Shown: one piece after another, positions 34,575-43,900 of the stretch
How positions within the stretch are numbered: position 1 is the stretch's first letter
How the letters are laid out: the number at the start of each line of letters is the position of its first letter
Source of the DNA: Prevotella sp.
GTDB lineage: Bacteria; Bacteroidota; Bacteroidia; Bacteroidales; Bacteroidaceae
Assembly (NCBI GenBank): GCA_017469955.1
Contig: JAFUFJ010000009.1
Span: 216,938 to 280,937 of the forward strand
DNA: 64,000 nt
Direction of reading: 5' to 3'
Notes under the pieces: generated by a model
The model's database searches: none
What the model saw: the letters and a program-made list of their open reading frames with translations, nothing else
Told to the model about the DNA's origin: nothing
Program-made: the position numbers and the translations under genes

Positions 34575-35108
34575 ATGGAAAAGAAGGAATTAAGGCAATT
34601 CATACGCAACATCAAGCGACAATTCTCTGAGGCCGAACTCAGCGAATTGTCGCTTGATGTCATTAGCAGGCTGTTCCTTCATCCGCGCGTCTCTGCGGCC
34701 GAAACGCTGCTTGCCTACTATTCTTTGCCCGATGAAGTTGACACGCACAAGGCACTTTTCACATGGACAAGCGAGGGGAAAACCGTGCTCTTGCCCCATG
34801 TCGTCGACGGTGAACGGATGGAACTGAGGGCCTATTCGCCGACAGAAGACATGCAGGAGGGAGCCTTTCACATCATGGAACCGACAGGAGCCAGATATAC
34901 TCTCCTCGAGAATATCGACGTAGCAATCATACCGGGAATGGCCTTCGACACGGCAGGCAACAGGCTTGGACGTGGCCGAGGCTACTATGACCGCCTGCTC
35001 GCCCGCCTCTCACCCCATACCTATAAGATCGGCATCTGCTTTCCGTTTCAGAAAGTAGACTCGCTCCCCCACTCCAGTTTCGACGTGCCCGTCGACGAGG
35101 TGATTTAG
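34575..35108 (+). CDS. 5-formyltetrahydrofolate cyclo-ligase
   Basis: 177 residues. RQFIRNIKRQFSEAELSELS at the N-terminus, LLAYYSLPDEVDTHKAL, and the nucleotide-binding RLGRGRGYYDRLLARL with PGMAFD just before it. It converts 5-formyl-THF to 5,10-methenyl-THF using ATP. Its last bases overlap the stop of the convergent GDPD gene. Confidence 0.93.
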   Translation: MEKKELRQFIRNIKRQFSEAELSELSLDVISRLFLHPRVSAAETLLAYYSLPDEVDTHKALFTWTSEGKTVLLPHVVDGERMELRAYSPTEDMQEGAFHIMEPTGARYTLLENIDVAIIPGMAFDTAGNRLGRGRGYYDRLLARLSPHTYKIGICFPFQKVDSLPHSSFDVPVDEVI

Positions 35109-35944
35109 TATTTCACGCGAAGCCAGGGCATCTTCCCGTCAAGAAACTTCTTGACTTCGATGGGGATGTCTGTGCAACAGAAGTCGGCACCCAGCCAAAT
35201 GGCGAGCAGTGTGTCCTCAACTTTGCTGCCCGGCCATAAGTTAACTTTCAGGCCCGCCTTATGAGCCTTGGAAAGAGCAGCACGCGTTGAGCCGTCAAGT
35301 GTCACGGCAAGCCTCTGTACACCCAAAGCCTTCGCAACCTCAATGGTCTGGTCGCAGCAGGGCTGGCCAGAGATAAGTGCCAGCGTTGCGTCAGGATGAT
35401 GCTCGCGAAGATAGCGCAAAGGCCGATAGTCGAACGAGGTCATCGACCAGTCAGCATCAGCAGGAATCTTCTTACGGATGGCCTTATAGGCCTTCTCACA
35501 ATAACCGGCTATCGCGTCGTCGGGATAAAGCTTGGCGTCAGACGTCTTCATCTCAAGCTCGACATACAAGCCTTGCTTGCCGGAAAAGAATGCCAACAGG
35601 TCGTCGAAGAACAGCAACGGATGGCCCTGCAGGGTCTTAACTTCGCGAAGTTCTGCTGCAGTCATCTGCTCTATGACGCCGTCTATGCCGCACATTCGTT
35701 TCAGAGAACTGTCATGAGAGACCACCAGCACGCCGTCCTTCGACTGGTGGATGTCGGTCTCAAAACTGTGAATACCGGCTTTCCAAGCGTTCTCAAAGGC
35801 CGACAAAGTGTTCTCATCTTGCTCAGTACGGCCACCTCTGTGCCCCAGGACAATCGGCTCTGCCACCTGAGACCACACCATTGTTGACACAAAGAGCAAT
35901 GCTGTCAGCACCATTGCTCTTCTCGTTGACGATACGTTTTTCAT
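35105..35944 (-). CDS. Secreted glycerophosphodiester phosphodiesterase
   Basis: 279 residues with a signal peptide (AMVLTALLFVSTMVWSQ). LGHRGGRTEQDENTLSAFENAW has the catalytic His-Arg pair and metal Glu, and FETDIHQSKDGVLVVSHD the remaining Glu/Asp and second His. GDPDs release glycerol-3-phosphate from glycerophosphodiesters of degraded phospholipids in the periplasm. It lies downstream of a 50-residue ORF on the same strand. Confidence 0.93.
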   Translation of the reverse strand: MKNVSSTRRAMVLTALLFVSTMVWSQVAEPIVLGHRGGRTEQDENTLSAFENAWKAGIHSFETDIHQSKDGVLVVSHDSSLKRMCGIDGVIEQMTAAELREVKTLQGHPLLFFDDLLAFFSGKQGLYVELEMKTSDAKLYPDDAIAGYCEKAYKAIRKKIPADADWSMTSFDYRPLRYLREHHPDATLALISGQPCCDQTIEVAKALGVQRLAVTLDGSTRAALSKAHKAGLKVNLWPGSKVEDTLLAIWLGADFCCTDIPIEVKKFLDGKMPWLRVKY

Positions 35945-35962
35945 AACATTCCAGTTAGGTTT

Positions 35963-36115
35963 CTATTCTCGGATATAGTCCTTTGTAAGCATGTCATAGT
36001 AGAGCGCTTCCAGCTCTGACGTTGAAAGACACCCCAGCGAGTGCTCTATCTGGCGGATCATCTCCTCACGACGATAGTCGTCTGAAGGAGTAAAACGGCT
36101 GAAAACCTTTTCCAT
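35963..36115 (-). CDS. Small hypothetical protein, 50 residues
   Basis: ATG 36115 to TAG 35963 encodes 50 residues, charged and helical (EKVFSRFTPSDDYRREEMIR, then SELEALYYDMLTKDYI). It lies between guaA and the GDPD gene on the same strand, 18 bp from GDPD. No domain recognised. The amphipathic composition and lack of other content in the gap favour a real gene; function unknown. Confidence 0.6.
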   Translation of the reverse strand: MEKVFSRFTPSDDYRREEMIRQIEHSLGCLSTSELEALYYDMLTKDYIRE

Positions 36116-36219
36116 TGCTTCCTTTTTTATGACGACAGGGCATCTGCGACACCAATTTCCGCCGGCCTATACCGGCATGTCAGCATCCCAGATGCCCCGT
36201 CCGTCTCATGTTTCTTCAG

Positions 36220-37854
36220 CTATTCCCACTCGATTGTCGAGGGTGGTTTTGACGAAATATCATAACAGACACGGTTGACTCCACGCACCTTGTTGATGAT
36301 CTCATTGGAGACTTTGGCCATAAAATCATAAGGAAGATGGGCCCAGTCAGCCGTCATTGCATCGGTCGACGTCACCGCACGTAAGGCTACAGGGTGCTCA
36401 TAGGTACGTTCGTCACCCATCACTCCTACGCTACGTACCGTAGAAAGCAGCACTGCGCCGGCCTGCCATATCTGGTCATACAGCGAGACTTCTATCTCTC
36501 CATCCGACAGTGAGGCAGGAAAGCCCGCCGCTAATACCCGTCGGGCAGCCTCACCACCGAGACGTTGCTTGTAGGCACGGAGGCCCTTTATGTAGATGTC
36601 ATCTGCCTCTTGAAGGATGCGAACCTTGTCAGGAGTGATGTCGCCAAGTATCCTTACTGCGAGGCCCGGGCCGGGAAATGGATGGCGAGTGATAAGATGT
36701 TCGGGCATGCCCAACTGTCGTCCTACACGACGAACCTCATCTTTAAACAGCCATTTCAGCGGCTCACACAGCTGCAAATGCATCTCTTCAGGCAGGCCAC
36801 CCACATTATGATGGCTCTTGATCACCTTGCCTGTAATGTTAAGTGACTCAATTCTGTCGGGGTAAATCGTGCCCTGTGCGAGCCACTTTGCTCCCTCAAT
36901 CTTGCGGGCTTCGGCATTGAATACCTCTATGAAGTCTCTGCCGATAATCTTGCGTTTCTGCTCCGGATCGGTCACGCCGGCCAGGTCGGCAAAAAAATTC
37001 TCTGAGGCATCCACCCCGATAACGTTGAGTCCAAGGCACTGATAGTCGTGCATCACGTCGCTGAACTCGTTCTTTCGTAGCATGCCATGGTCAACAAATA
37101 TACAAGTAAGGTTGCTGCCGATGGCCCTGTTCAGCAACACTGCTGCCACAGAAGAGTCGACACCTCCCGAGAGCCCGAGTATCACTTTATCGTCACCAAG
37201 CTGTGCCTTCAGCTCGGCAACCGTACTGTCTACGAACGAGGCTGCACTCCAGTCTTGACGAGAACCGCAAATGTCGACCACGAAATTCTTGAGCAACAAC
37301 GCTCCCTGTACAGTGTGGAATACCTCAGGATGGAACTGAACGGCATACACCGAGGCTTCATTTCCCGCCTGAGAAGACGGATCATAATTGCTGTATGCGG
37401 CATATTTCACATCGGCCGTAGAGGCAATTATGTGGAATCCCTCTGGTATTGCAGTGATAGTATCGCCATGACTCATCCACACTTGCGACGAGGGTTCAAA
37501 GCCTTTAAGCAAAGGATTCTCAGCGTCAATGGTCAGTAAATGAGCCCGACCATACTCACGTGTATTGGTCTTCTCCACACGCCCTCCGTTGCTGAAAGAG
37601 ATGAATTGTGCCCCATAGCAGATGCCCAGCACCGGCACCCGGCCTATGAATTGCGACAAGTCTACTTTGAAAGCTTCGGGATCATGGACGGAGAAAGGCG
37701 AGCCACTTAGTATGACTCCAATGACAGAATCGTCACCTACGGGGAACTTGTTGTAAGGAAGTATCTCGCAGAAGGTGTCGAGTTCGCGAACTCTTCGGCC
37801 GATGAGCTGGGTAGTCTGGCTACCGAAATCGAGGATGATAATTTTCTGCTGCAT
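36220..37854 (-). CDS. guaA: GMP synthase (glutamine-hydrolysing)
   Basis: 544 residues. The N-terminal class I amidotransferase domain has [12 protein letters not shown] (Cys nucleophile) and QFHPEVFHT (His, Glu). The ATP-pyrophosphatase domain has [15 protein letters not shown] (P-loop), and the C-terminal dimerisation domain carries [15 protein letters not shown] and the IEWE end. It converts XMP to GMP. The length is slightly above the common 510-525 because of small insertions such as [15 protein letters not shown]. Confidence 0.97.
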   Translation of the reverse strand: MQQKIIILDFGSQTTQLIGRRVRELDTFCEILPYNKFPVGDDSVIGVILSGSPFSVHDPEAFKVDLSQFIGRVPVLGICYGAQFISFSNGGRVEKTNTREYGRAHLLTIDAENPLLKGFEPSSQVWMSHGDTITAIPEGFHIIASTADVKYAAYSNYDPSSQAGNEASVYAVQFHPEVFHTVQGALLLKNFVVDICGSRQDWSAASFVDSTVAELKAQLGDDKVILGLSGGVDSSVAAVLLNRAIGSNLTCIFVDHGMLRKNEFSDVMHDYQCLGLNVIGVDASENFFADLAGVTDPEQKRKIIGRDFIEVFNAEARKIEGAKWLAQGTIYPDRIESLNITGKVIKSHHNVGGLPEEMHLQLCEPLKWLFKDEVRRVGRQLGMPEHLITRHPFPGPGLAVRILGDITPDKVRILQEADDIYIKGLRAYKQRLGGEAARRVLAAGFPASLSDGEIEVSLYDQIWQAGAVLLSTVRSVGVMGDERTYEHPVALRAVTSTDAMTADWAHLPYDFMAKVSNEIINKVRGVNRVCYDISSKPPSTIEWE

Positions 37855-37925
37855 ATCGTGATGTATGTGTATTAAATGCGTATTGGCATGCTTTCTTGGG
37901 GTGAAGGGGGGTATGCTCTGGCTGA

Positions 37926-38768
37926 CTATGGCAAGGAGTCGCTTCCCAACCAGGCAGCCCGGTGGGTTTGAATGAACGTCTCTGCCTTGGACAAAGAGTC
38001 GAGTTTCCCGACGTCAAGCATCTCCAAGTCGTCCTTCAGGCAGCCATAGACCGGCGACCGATGGCACACTTGCAGGTAGAAATCGATGATGCTGAAGCGG
38101 TCAGGGAAGCGTTCCATGAGGCGGAACAGGCGTGGGGAAAAGGAATGGATGCCGGAAAAGGCATACATATTCAGGTAGGAATAGTAGGCCGTATCGTGCA
38201 AAACAAATCGCGAACCCTCGATGGAGAAGCGCGCCGTCTGCAACCAATCAAACGGCGAACGCACCTCGCCGGTCTCGACATTGACCCATCCCATGAGGCG
38301 CATTGAATTGTTGAATAGCAGATAGCGCTTCGTCTGGCGGCTGCTAACCAGCAGTACTGCGTCTTCGTTGCTTAAGTGTTGACGGGCAAACCAGCCGTAG
38401 TCCACGTTGTCAAGGATATCGACATTGTGTATCAATATGGGCGATTCTGCCTCAAAAAGACCGGCTGCTTTCTTCAGTCCGCCACCCGTTTCAAGCAGAG
38501 TTTCCGACTCGTCGCTGACGAGAACTCTTTCTGAAAACGCCGGTTCTGACTGCAGATAGTCCACGATATGGCCAGCAAAATGGTGGACATTCACGACCAT
38601 TCGGGTGTAGCCCGAGGAGTCTTCTCCGTCAGAAGTATGCATCAGCCGTTGCAGGATCCACCACAACAGCGGGCGTCCTCCCACCTCAACCAAGGCTTTG
38701 GGGATGCTGTCTGTGAGCGGTTTCAGTCGAGTGCCAAGCCCTGCAGCGAATATCATTGCCTGTTTCAT
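37926..38768 (-). CDS. Sugar-1-phosphate nucleotidyltransferase (MurU/HddC-like)
   Basis: 280 residues from ATG 38768. [32 protein letters not shown] is the nucleotide-binding signature (GxGTRxxPxT plus PK). Located next to a kinase with a RapZ domain, the same pairing as AmgK-MurU of peptidoglycan recycling, where MurNAc is phosphorylated and then uridylylated. By analogy it may make UDP-MurNAc or another UDP-sugar; this is inference. A perfect promoter ends only about 7 bp before the ATG, so the mRNA may have almost no leader. Confidence 0.85.
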   Translation of the reverse strand: MKQAMIFAAGLGTRLKPLTDSIPKALVEVGGRPLLWWILQRLMHTSDGEDSSGYTRMVVNVHHFAGHIVDYLQSEPAFSERVLVSDESETLLETGGGLKKAAGLFEAESPILIHNVDILDNVDYGWFARQHLSNEDAVLLVSSRQTKRYLLFNNSMRLMGWVNVETGEVRSPFDWLQTARFSIEGSRFVLHDTAYYSYLNMYAFSGIHSFSPRLFRLMERFPDRFSIIDFYLQVCHRSPVYGCLKDDLEMLDVGKLDSLSKAETFIQTHRAAWLGSDSLP

Positions 38769-38774
38769 GTCGTA

Positions 38775-38805
38775 CAAAGGTAGTGCATGTCGGTTTAACT
38801 ACAAA
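38775..38805 (-). promoter_or_regulatory. Promoter giving a nearly leaderless mRNA
   Basis: TTTG (38802-38805), 19 nt, TACCTTTG (38775-38782) on the minus strand. Transcription would start around 38770, two bases before ATG 38768. This also argues against the alternative start at 38777, which falls inside the promoter. Confidence 0.8.
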
Positions 38806-38822
38806 ATAAATTAAGAATTATT

Positions 38823-40340
38823 TCATTTTCGCTCCGCAGTCCCGTCACCGACTGAAGGAGGCGCCACGCGGGGGAAATGGCTGACGACTTGCTGCTCCCG
38901 ATGGCAGAGTATCACTTCAATACCGTACTTCTTGTGCAGGTGTTCGGCCAGGTGTTGTGCCGAATAGACGGAGCGATGCTGTCCGCCTGTACATCCAAAC
39001 GCGAACATCAGCGACGTGAAGCCACGCTCGATATATCGTTCGACATGGGTGTCGGCAAGCTGATAGACGCTCTCGAGAAAGGCCAGTATCTCGCCGTCTT
39101 CCTCCAAAAAGCGGATCACGGGGGCATCGAGTCCCGTGAGGTTCTTGTAGGGTTCATAGCGACCGGGGTTATGAGTCGAACGGCAATCGAACACATATCC
39201 TCCCCCGTTGCCTGTCTCGTCTTCGGGTATACCCTTCTTGTAGGAGAAGCTGAAGACTCTGACTGTCAGCGAAGACGGCTTCCTTTCGGCGGCATTTTCA
39301 GCAGGAATGCCGTCCACGAGCGACTGCAACACGCTGCACAGATGGGGATAAGTCTGTGCTACACCGTGCCCAAGCAGCTCGCGAAGGTTGCCGATTGCAG
39401 CGGGAATGCTATTGAGAAAATGGGGTTTACGCTCGAAATATCCGCGGTAGCCATAGGCCCCAAGCACCTGTATTGTACGGAAAAACACGTAGAGACGCAG
39501 GCGCTCTTTAAACTCGTTTGGCGAAGGAACATCGCTCTTTATCTTTGCCAGTTCGTCAAGATAGGCATCCACCAGCTCGTTCCTCAACGAGTCATCATAG
39601 CGAGCCGAAGCCTGCCAAAGGAACGAGGCCAAGTCATAATACAGCGAACCCCGGCGTCCTCCTTGGAAATCAATCAGATATGGACGCACGTCATTCACGC
39701 CATCTGCGCCCTTGTTCACCAGCATTACGTTGCGAGACTGGAAGTCTCTGTAGAGGAAAAAGGCGGCCTCGTCGGTCGTCAAGTCTTGCGCAAGCCGGCG
39801 GAAATCGGCCTCAAGATGCAGCTCATGGAAGTCGACTCCTGAGGGTTTCAGGAAACAATACTTGAAATAGTTGAGGTCGAACATCACGCCCGTCTCGTCG
39901 AAAGACGGCTGAGGATAGCACACCGAGAAGTCGAGACCCACGGCACCTTCGACCTGGACATGGGGAAGAAGACGGATGGCCTGATGAAGCAACTCGCGCT
40001 CATGGGCATCATAAATGCCCCCTTTTTGCCGGCCGTTGCTGAGCGCATCGAAAAGGGATGTCGAGCCAAGGTCGTCCTGCAGATAGCACAATTCGTCGCC
40101 GCTCACGGCCAGAACCCGCGGAACAGGCAGGTGCATGGCCGAGAAATGTCGGGACAAAGCGATAAAGGCGCGGTTCTCATCAACACTGGTTCCCACGACG
40201 CCGACGGCCGTTTCTGAGGCATTACGGCCGGTCAGCCTGTAGTAGACCCGGTTGCTTCCAGCGCCTGCCAGACGCTCGGTCAACACCGGAGTAAGTCCTA
40301 CCCAACTCCTATACAACTCCAACAGTCGTTCCATTGCCAA
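38823..40340 (-). CDS. Sugar/aminoglycoside-type kinase fused to RapZ C-terminal domain
   Basis: 505 residues. Residues 1-330 are an APH/choline-kinase-like phosphotransferase: LAGAGSNRVYYRL, FFLYRDFQSRNVML (catalytic Asp and metal Asn) and YLIDFQGGRRGSLYYDLASFL (metal Asp). Residues about 355-490 match the RapZ C-terminal domain: FDCRSTHNPGRYEPYKNLTG, FLESVYQLADTHVERY and FAFGCTGGQHRSVYSAQ. In enterobacteria this domain binds GlcN6P and regulates amino-sugar synthesis. The fusion next to a MurU-like nucleotidyltransferase suggests a kinase for amino-sugar recycling with a built-in sensor or RNA/protein partner domain. Confidence 0.88.
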   Translation of the reverse strand: MAMERLLELYRSWVGLTPVLTERLAGAGSNRVYYRLTGRNASETAVGVVGTSVDENRAFIALSRHFSAMHLPVPRVLAVSGDELCYLQDDLGSTSLFDALSNGRQKGGIYDAHERELLHQAIRLLPHVQVEGAVGLDFSVCYPQPSFDETGVMFDLNYFKYCFLKPSGVDFHELHLEADFRRLAQDLTTDEAAFFLYRDFQSRNVMLVNKGADGVNDVRPYLIDFQGGRRGSLYYDLASFLWQASARYDDSLRNELVDAYLDELAKIKSDVPSPNEFKERLRLYVFFRTIQVLGAYGYRGYFERKPHFLNSIPAAIGNLRELLGHGVAQTYPHLCSVLQSLVDGIPAENAAERKPSSLTVRVFSFSYKKGIPEDETGNGGGYVFDCRSTHNPGRYEPYKNLTGLDAPVIRFLEEDGEILAFLESVYQLADTHVERYIERGFTSLMFAFGCTGGQHRSVYSAQHLAEHLHKKYGIEVILCHREQQVVSHFPRVAPPSVGDGTAERK

Positions 40341-40399
40341 TCATTCTTGATTCACCATAGCCACGAGCCAACAGCAAAGGCTGCGCGGTTTTCCGCCTA

Positions 40400-40430
40400 C
40401 AAAGTTACGAATTTCCGCTCAATCAGGCAA
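40400..40430 (-). promoter_or_regulatory. Promoter of kinase-RapZ gene
   Basis: TTG (40428-40430), 20 nt, TAACTTTG (40400-40407) on the minus strand, about 60 bp before the start codon. Confidence 0.75.
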
Positions 40431-40505
40431 GGGAATTGCCCTTTAAGACACCCCGAAGGTATAAAATAATGTACGCGTATGCACGCAAAAGCGGCCCATC
40501 ATGGT

Positions 40506-40615
40506 TGAGAAAGCTAAGACTTTAGCCCGAGAAGTCATAGACTTCTTGGTCACAACCCTATCCTTTCTCAGCCAGAACCCATAGACTTCTCGGGCTAAAG
40601 TCTTAGCTTTCTCAG
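40506..40615. repeat. 110-bp element of five 22-bp units, copy 3
   Basis: Units start at 40506, 40528, 40550, 40572 and 40594, each 22 bp. It begins TGAGAAAGCTA and ends TAGCTTTCTCAG. Located in the divergent gap between the kinase-RapZ gene and the HAD gene, upstream of both promoters. Confidence 0.9.
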
Positions 40616-40753
40616 CCGCACCTCACAGACAACGCCGTCAGAACCCATGGCAACAACAACTGCCAACAGGACGGTATCACCATGCATTTTTCACGGAAAA
40701 CAGCCATTTTATTCTTAAAAAATACAAAAATCGGCAACTTTTTTGCATACTTC

Positions 40754-40785
40754 TTTGCATAAAACAACAAGATTTCATATTTTTG
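40754..40785 (+). promoter_or_regulatory. Promoter of short leader transcript upstream of HAD gene
   Basis: TTTG (40754-40757), 20 nt, TATTTTTG (40778-40785). The predicted start is near 40790. Confidence 0.75.
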
Positions 40786-40789
40786 CATC

Positions 40790-40903
40790 TGCAACAGAAG
40801 CAATATTTTGAGAAAAATATATGTTGATTTAATTTATTCAAGAGAAAGAGGTAATTGTTTTTTTCATGTGAAGAGGCTGATCGAGAGATTCGCCTCTTTT
40901 TTT
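40790..40903 (+). ncRNA. Candidate ~114-nt small RNA or terminated leader
   Basis: A strong promoter is followed about 80-110 nt later by an intrinsic terminator (AAGAGGC / GCCTCTT, then T7), with no ORF between. The HAD gene begins about 80 bp past it. The transcript is either an independent small RNA or a regulatory leader whose terminator gates the HAD gene. No riboswitch class recognised. Confidence 0.5.
40871..40903 (+). terminator. Intrinsic terminator upstream of HAD gene
   Basis: AAGAGGC (40871-40877) and GCCTCTT (40892-40898) flank a 14-nt loop, and a run of seven T follows. Confidence 0.85.
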
Positions 40904-40983
40904 GAACTTCGCAGCTGCCTCGTCCAGCGACATGGCGATTCATGACGCGACAGGCCATCAACAATCCTAAAAAGACAAAGAGA

Positions 40984-41703
40984 ATGACAACACTTCGCAT
41001 GACACATACCGGCAGAAGACTGCCTGACGACATCAAGGTCGTGGCCTTCGATGCCGACGATACGTTGTGGGACTGCCAGTCGCACTTCGACAATGTAGAG
41101 AGAGAAATGGCAGAGATGCTCGCGCCTTGGTGCACCATCCAGCAGGCACATGACGAGCTTGTCGCCACAGAGATGCAGAACATCAGCCTCTCAGGATATG
41201 GCTGCAAGGCCTTCATCCTTTCGGTTATCGAGACAGCCGTCAGGGTAAGCCGGGGAGAAATAGCCTCCCTGCAGATCGGCAAACTCATACAGTCAGGCTA
41301 CCGACTGCTGCAGATGCCCGCCACACCGCTCAAGGGCGTCGAGGAGACGCTGCAGGTTTTAGGCCGGCACAGGAAGGTGGTGTTCACCAAAGGCGACCTG
41401 AAAGACCAGCAGCAAAAGCTGGAGCGCTCAGGGCTCGGGCAGTATTTCGAGCACGTGGAAATCACCTCCAACAAGAGCGAACAGGAGTTTCGCCAACTTT
41501 GTCAACGGCTGAGCATAAAGGCAGAAGAACTGGTCATGGTGGGCAACTCTTTCAAAAGCGACATAGCACCGGCCTTGAACATCGGTGCATGGGCCGTACA
41601 TGTGCCCTTCCATGTGAACTGGCAACTGGAAGACAGCCAAGAGTTCGACCACGAGAAACTCATCAAAATCAGTCGTTTTGAAGAACTAAAAGATTTTCTG
41701 TAA
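40984..41703 (+). CDS. HAD-superfamily hydrolase
   Basis: 239 residues from ATG 40984; ATG 40942 or 40999 are alternatives. VVAFDADDTLWDC is HAD motif I with both Asp, VVFTKGD motif II, and MVGNSFKSDIAPALNIG motifs III/IV. A helical cap domain lies between motifs I and II. A small-molecule phosphatase is likely, substrate unknown. It is preceded by the terminated leader and followed by a hairpin at 41777-41802. Confidence 0.88.
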   Translation: MTTLRMTHTGRRLPDDIKVVAFDADDTLWDCQSHFDNVEREMAEMLAPWCTIQQAHDELVATEMQNISLSGYGCKAFILSVIETAVRVSRGEIASLQIGKLIQSGYRLLQMPATPLKGVEETLQVLGRHRKVVFTKGDLKDQQQKLERSGLGQYFEHVEITSNKSEQEFRQLCQRLSIKAEELVMVGNSFKSDIAPALNIGAWAVHVPFHVNWQLEDSQEFDHEKLIKISRFEELKDFL

Positions 41704-41776
41704 CCAATTCTTACAACTATCTGGCAACCAATATAAAGAAGTTCGAATTGTCCTCGTAGAAAGAAAATGAATGTAC

Positions 41777-41802
41777 GATGGCCGACATACATGCCGGCCA
41801 TC
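41777..41802 (+). terminator. Hairpin after HAD gene
   Basis: GATGGCCG (41777-41784) and CGGCCATC (41795-41802), then ACTCTTT. Confidence 0.6.
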
Positions 41803-41921
41803 ACTCTTTACGACAAGCCAGGCAACCCTCACTGCACTTTTCCGACACCATCATCCGTCACCCGTCGTGAACACACAACGGCAACATTTTGCAGGCCAAA
41901 AGCAAAAAAAATGGCTGCAAA

Positions 41922-41953
41922 TTTGCTGTTGCTAACTATTTAGTGTAACTTTG
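41922..41953 (+). promoter_or_regulatory. sppA promoter
   Basis: TTTG (41922-41925), 20 nt, TAACTTTG (41946-41953), 82 bp before ATG 42035. The rest of the 330-bp gap contains no gene. Confidence 0.8.
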
Positions 41954-42034
41954 CAGGGAAATATACCCTTGCCGAAAAGGGAAAAGAACACCGATTTGCA
42001 TTTAACAACAATCACATAAGACAATAGAAGAAGT

Positions 42035-43813
42035 ATGAAAGATTTTATGAAGTATGTACTGGCCACGGTTGTAGGCCTGTTCGTTTTCGGCATCATCATG
42101 GCCGTCTTTGGCCTGATGAGCATAGTGGGAATGGTGGCTTCTGGCGAGGCTACGCAGAGCGCCGGCAAGAATTCTGTGCTGGTTCTCAACCTCAACACCT
42201 CCATCAACGAACAGGGCGACGACAATATGCTTGCATCGTTCATGGGCGGAGGAAGCCCTGCTACCGGCCTCAACGACATCCTTTCTGCCATCAAAAAGGC
42301 AACCGTCAACGACAACATCAAGGGCATATACATCGAGGCGGGGCAGATGAGTGCAGGATTTGCATCGGCACAAGAGATTCGCAATGCACTCAAAGATTTC
42401 AAGGAAAGCGGAAAATGGATCGTCGCCTATGCCGACAATTATACACAGGGAAGCTACTATCTCGCCTCTGTTGCCGATAAGGTTTTCCTCAACCCGAAAG
42501 GCGATTTCGACTGGAGAGGCCTTGCTTCTCAGCCAATGTACATGAAAGACCTGTACGAGAAAGTGGGCATAAAGTTCCAGGTTGTGAAGGTCGGAACCTA
42601 CAAGAGCGCCACGGAAATGTATACGGAGACGAAGATGAGCGAGGCTAATCGCGAACAGGTCACAGCCTATGTCAACGGCCTTTGGCAGAACATCTGCAAC
42701 GCTGTTGCCGAAAGCCGCAACCTGAACGTCGACTCGCTCAACGCCTATGCCGACAAGATGCTCGACTTTGAAGACCCGGAAAAGATAGTGGCCTACGGAC
42801 TGGTAGACAGCCTTATCTATGCCGATCAGGTAAAGGTCGAAGTCAAAAAGATGCTCGAAATCGACAACGACAAGACGATTAGTCAGCTGAGTGTGGCAGA
42901 CATGAAAAACGTGAAAGGCAAGAAAAACAAGGGAGAAAAGATAGCCGTCTACTACGCTTACGGCGACATCGTACAGAACGCCGGCAACAACTTCTACCAG
43001 CAAGGACACCAGATCGTGGGCACAGACATCACTGCCGATCTCGAGAAACTGGCCAACGACGACGAAGTAAAGGCTGTTGTCGTGCGCGTAAACTCACCTG
43101 GAGGCGACGCCTATGCATCCGAACAGATATGGCATGCCATCACAAACATCAAGGAAAAGAAACCCGTCGTCATCAGCATGGGCGACTATGCCGCCTCGGG
43201 AGGATACTACATGAGCTGCCCAGCCAGCTGGATTGTGGCACAGCCCACTACCCTAACAGGAAGTATTGGCATATTCGGCGTGTTCCCAGACTTCAGCGAA
43301 CTCGTAACGAAAAAGCTGGGAGTACACTTTGACGAAGTAAAAACCAACAAGAACAGCGGATTCGGAAACCTCATGGCAAGGCCGTTTAATGCTGAAGAAA
43401 CTGCGAGCCTTCAGACCTATATCAACCGTGGATATGAACTATTCCGCCAACGTGTGGCCGAAGGACGCAATATCCCTGTCGACGAGGTAGAGAAGATAGC
43501 ACAGGGTAGAGTCTGGATAGGACAGGACGCTATCGACATCAAACTGGTCGACCAATTGGGCAGTTTAGACGATGCTATCGCAAAAGCCGCAGAGTTGGCA
43601 GGCCTTGAAGAATACTACACCTCTGCCTATCCTGGGGCAAAAGGAATGCTGGAACAGCTCCTTTCTTCTGCCTCTGGTGCCCGAGGAAACTATCTTGACG
43701 AACAGATGAAGGCCATGTTGGGCGACTTCTATCAGCCCTATGTCATCATGAAGTCAGCAGAAGAACAGCCTGTAATGCAGGCACGTGTACCGTTCTTGAT
43801 TCCAGTAAGATAA
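42035..43813 (+). CDS. sppA: Signal peptide peptidase A, 67-kDa type
   Basis: 592 residues with one N-terminal membrane anchor (VVGLFVFGIIMAVFGLMSIVGMV). There are two S49 repeats. The first holds GTYKSATEMYTETKMSEANR with the catalytic Lys; the second holds VVISMGDYAASGGYYMSCPA with the catalytic Ser and LTGSIGIFG. It cleaves released signal peptides in the inner membrane. It is followed by lpxK after an 87-bp gap that contains a hairpin (43831-43857). Confidence 0.95.
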   Translation: MKDFMKYVLATVVGLFVFGIIMAVFGLMSIVGMVASGEATQSAGKNSVLVLNLNTSINEQGDDNMLASFMGGGSPATGLNDILSAIKKATVNDNIKGIYIEAGQMSAGFASAQEIRNALKDFKESGKWIVAYADNYTQGSYYLASVADKVFLNPKGDFDWRGLASQPMYMKDLYEKVGIKFQVVKVGTYKSATEMYTETKMSEANREQVTAYVNGLWQNICNAVAESRNLNVDSLNAYADKMLDFEDPEKIVAYGLVDSLIYADQVKVEVKKMLEIDNDKTISQLSVADMKNVKGKKNKGEKIAVYYAYGDIVQNAGNNFYQQGHQIVGTDITADLEKLANDDEVKAVVVRVNSPGGDAYASEQIWHAITNIKEKKPVVISMGDYAASGGYYMSCPASWIVAQPTTLTGSIGIFGVFPDFSELVTKKLGVHFDEVKTNKNSGFGNLMARPFNAEETASLQTYINRGYELFRQRVAEGRNIPVDEVEKIAQGRVWIGQDAIDIKLVDQLGSLDDAIAKAAELAGLEEYYTSAYPGAKGMLEQLLSSASGARGNYLDEQMKAMLGDFYQPYVIMKSAEEQPVMQARVPFLIPVR

Positions 43814-43830
43814 GAGAAATCATACAGAAA

Positions 43831-43857
43831 GTGAGAACCTTGTCTAAGGCTTCTCAC
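43831..43857 (+). terminator. Hairpin between sppA and lpxK
   Basis: GTGAGAACCTT and AAGGCTTCTCAC pair with a single bulge. No T run follows, so this may be an mRNA-processing or attenuating structure, not a full terminator. Confidence 0.4.
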
Positions 43858-43900
43858 ACACTTCCGGCACCTTTCACGCCGTCAACAGCAATTTCCATCA

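Noticed and set aside
42002-43009. 335-codon minus-strand ORF
   Set aside because: Antisense shadow of sppA; its composition (rich in Val and His) is typical of reverse-frame artefacts.
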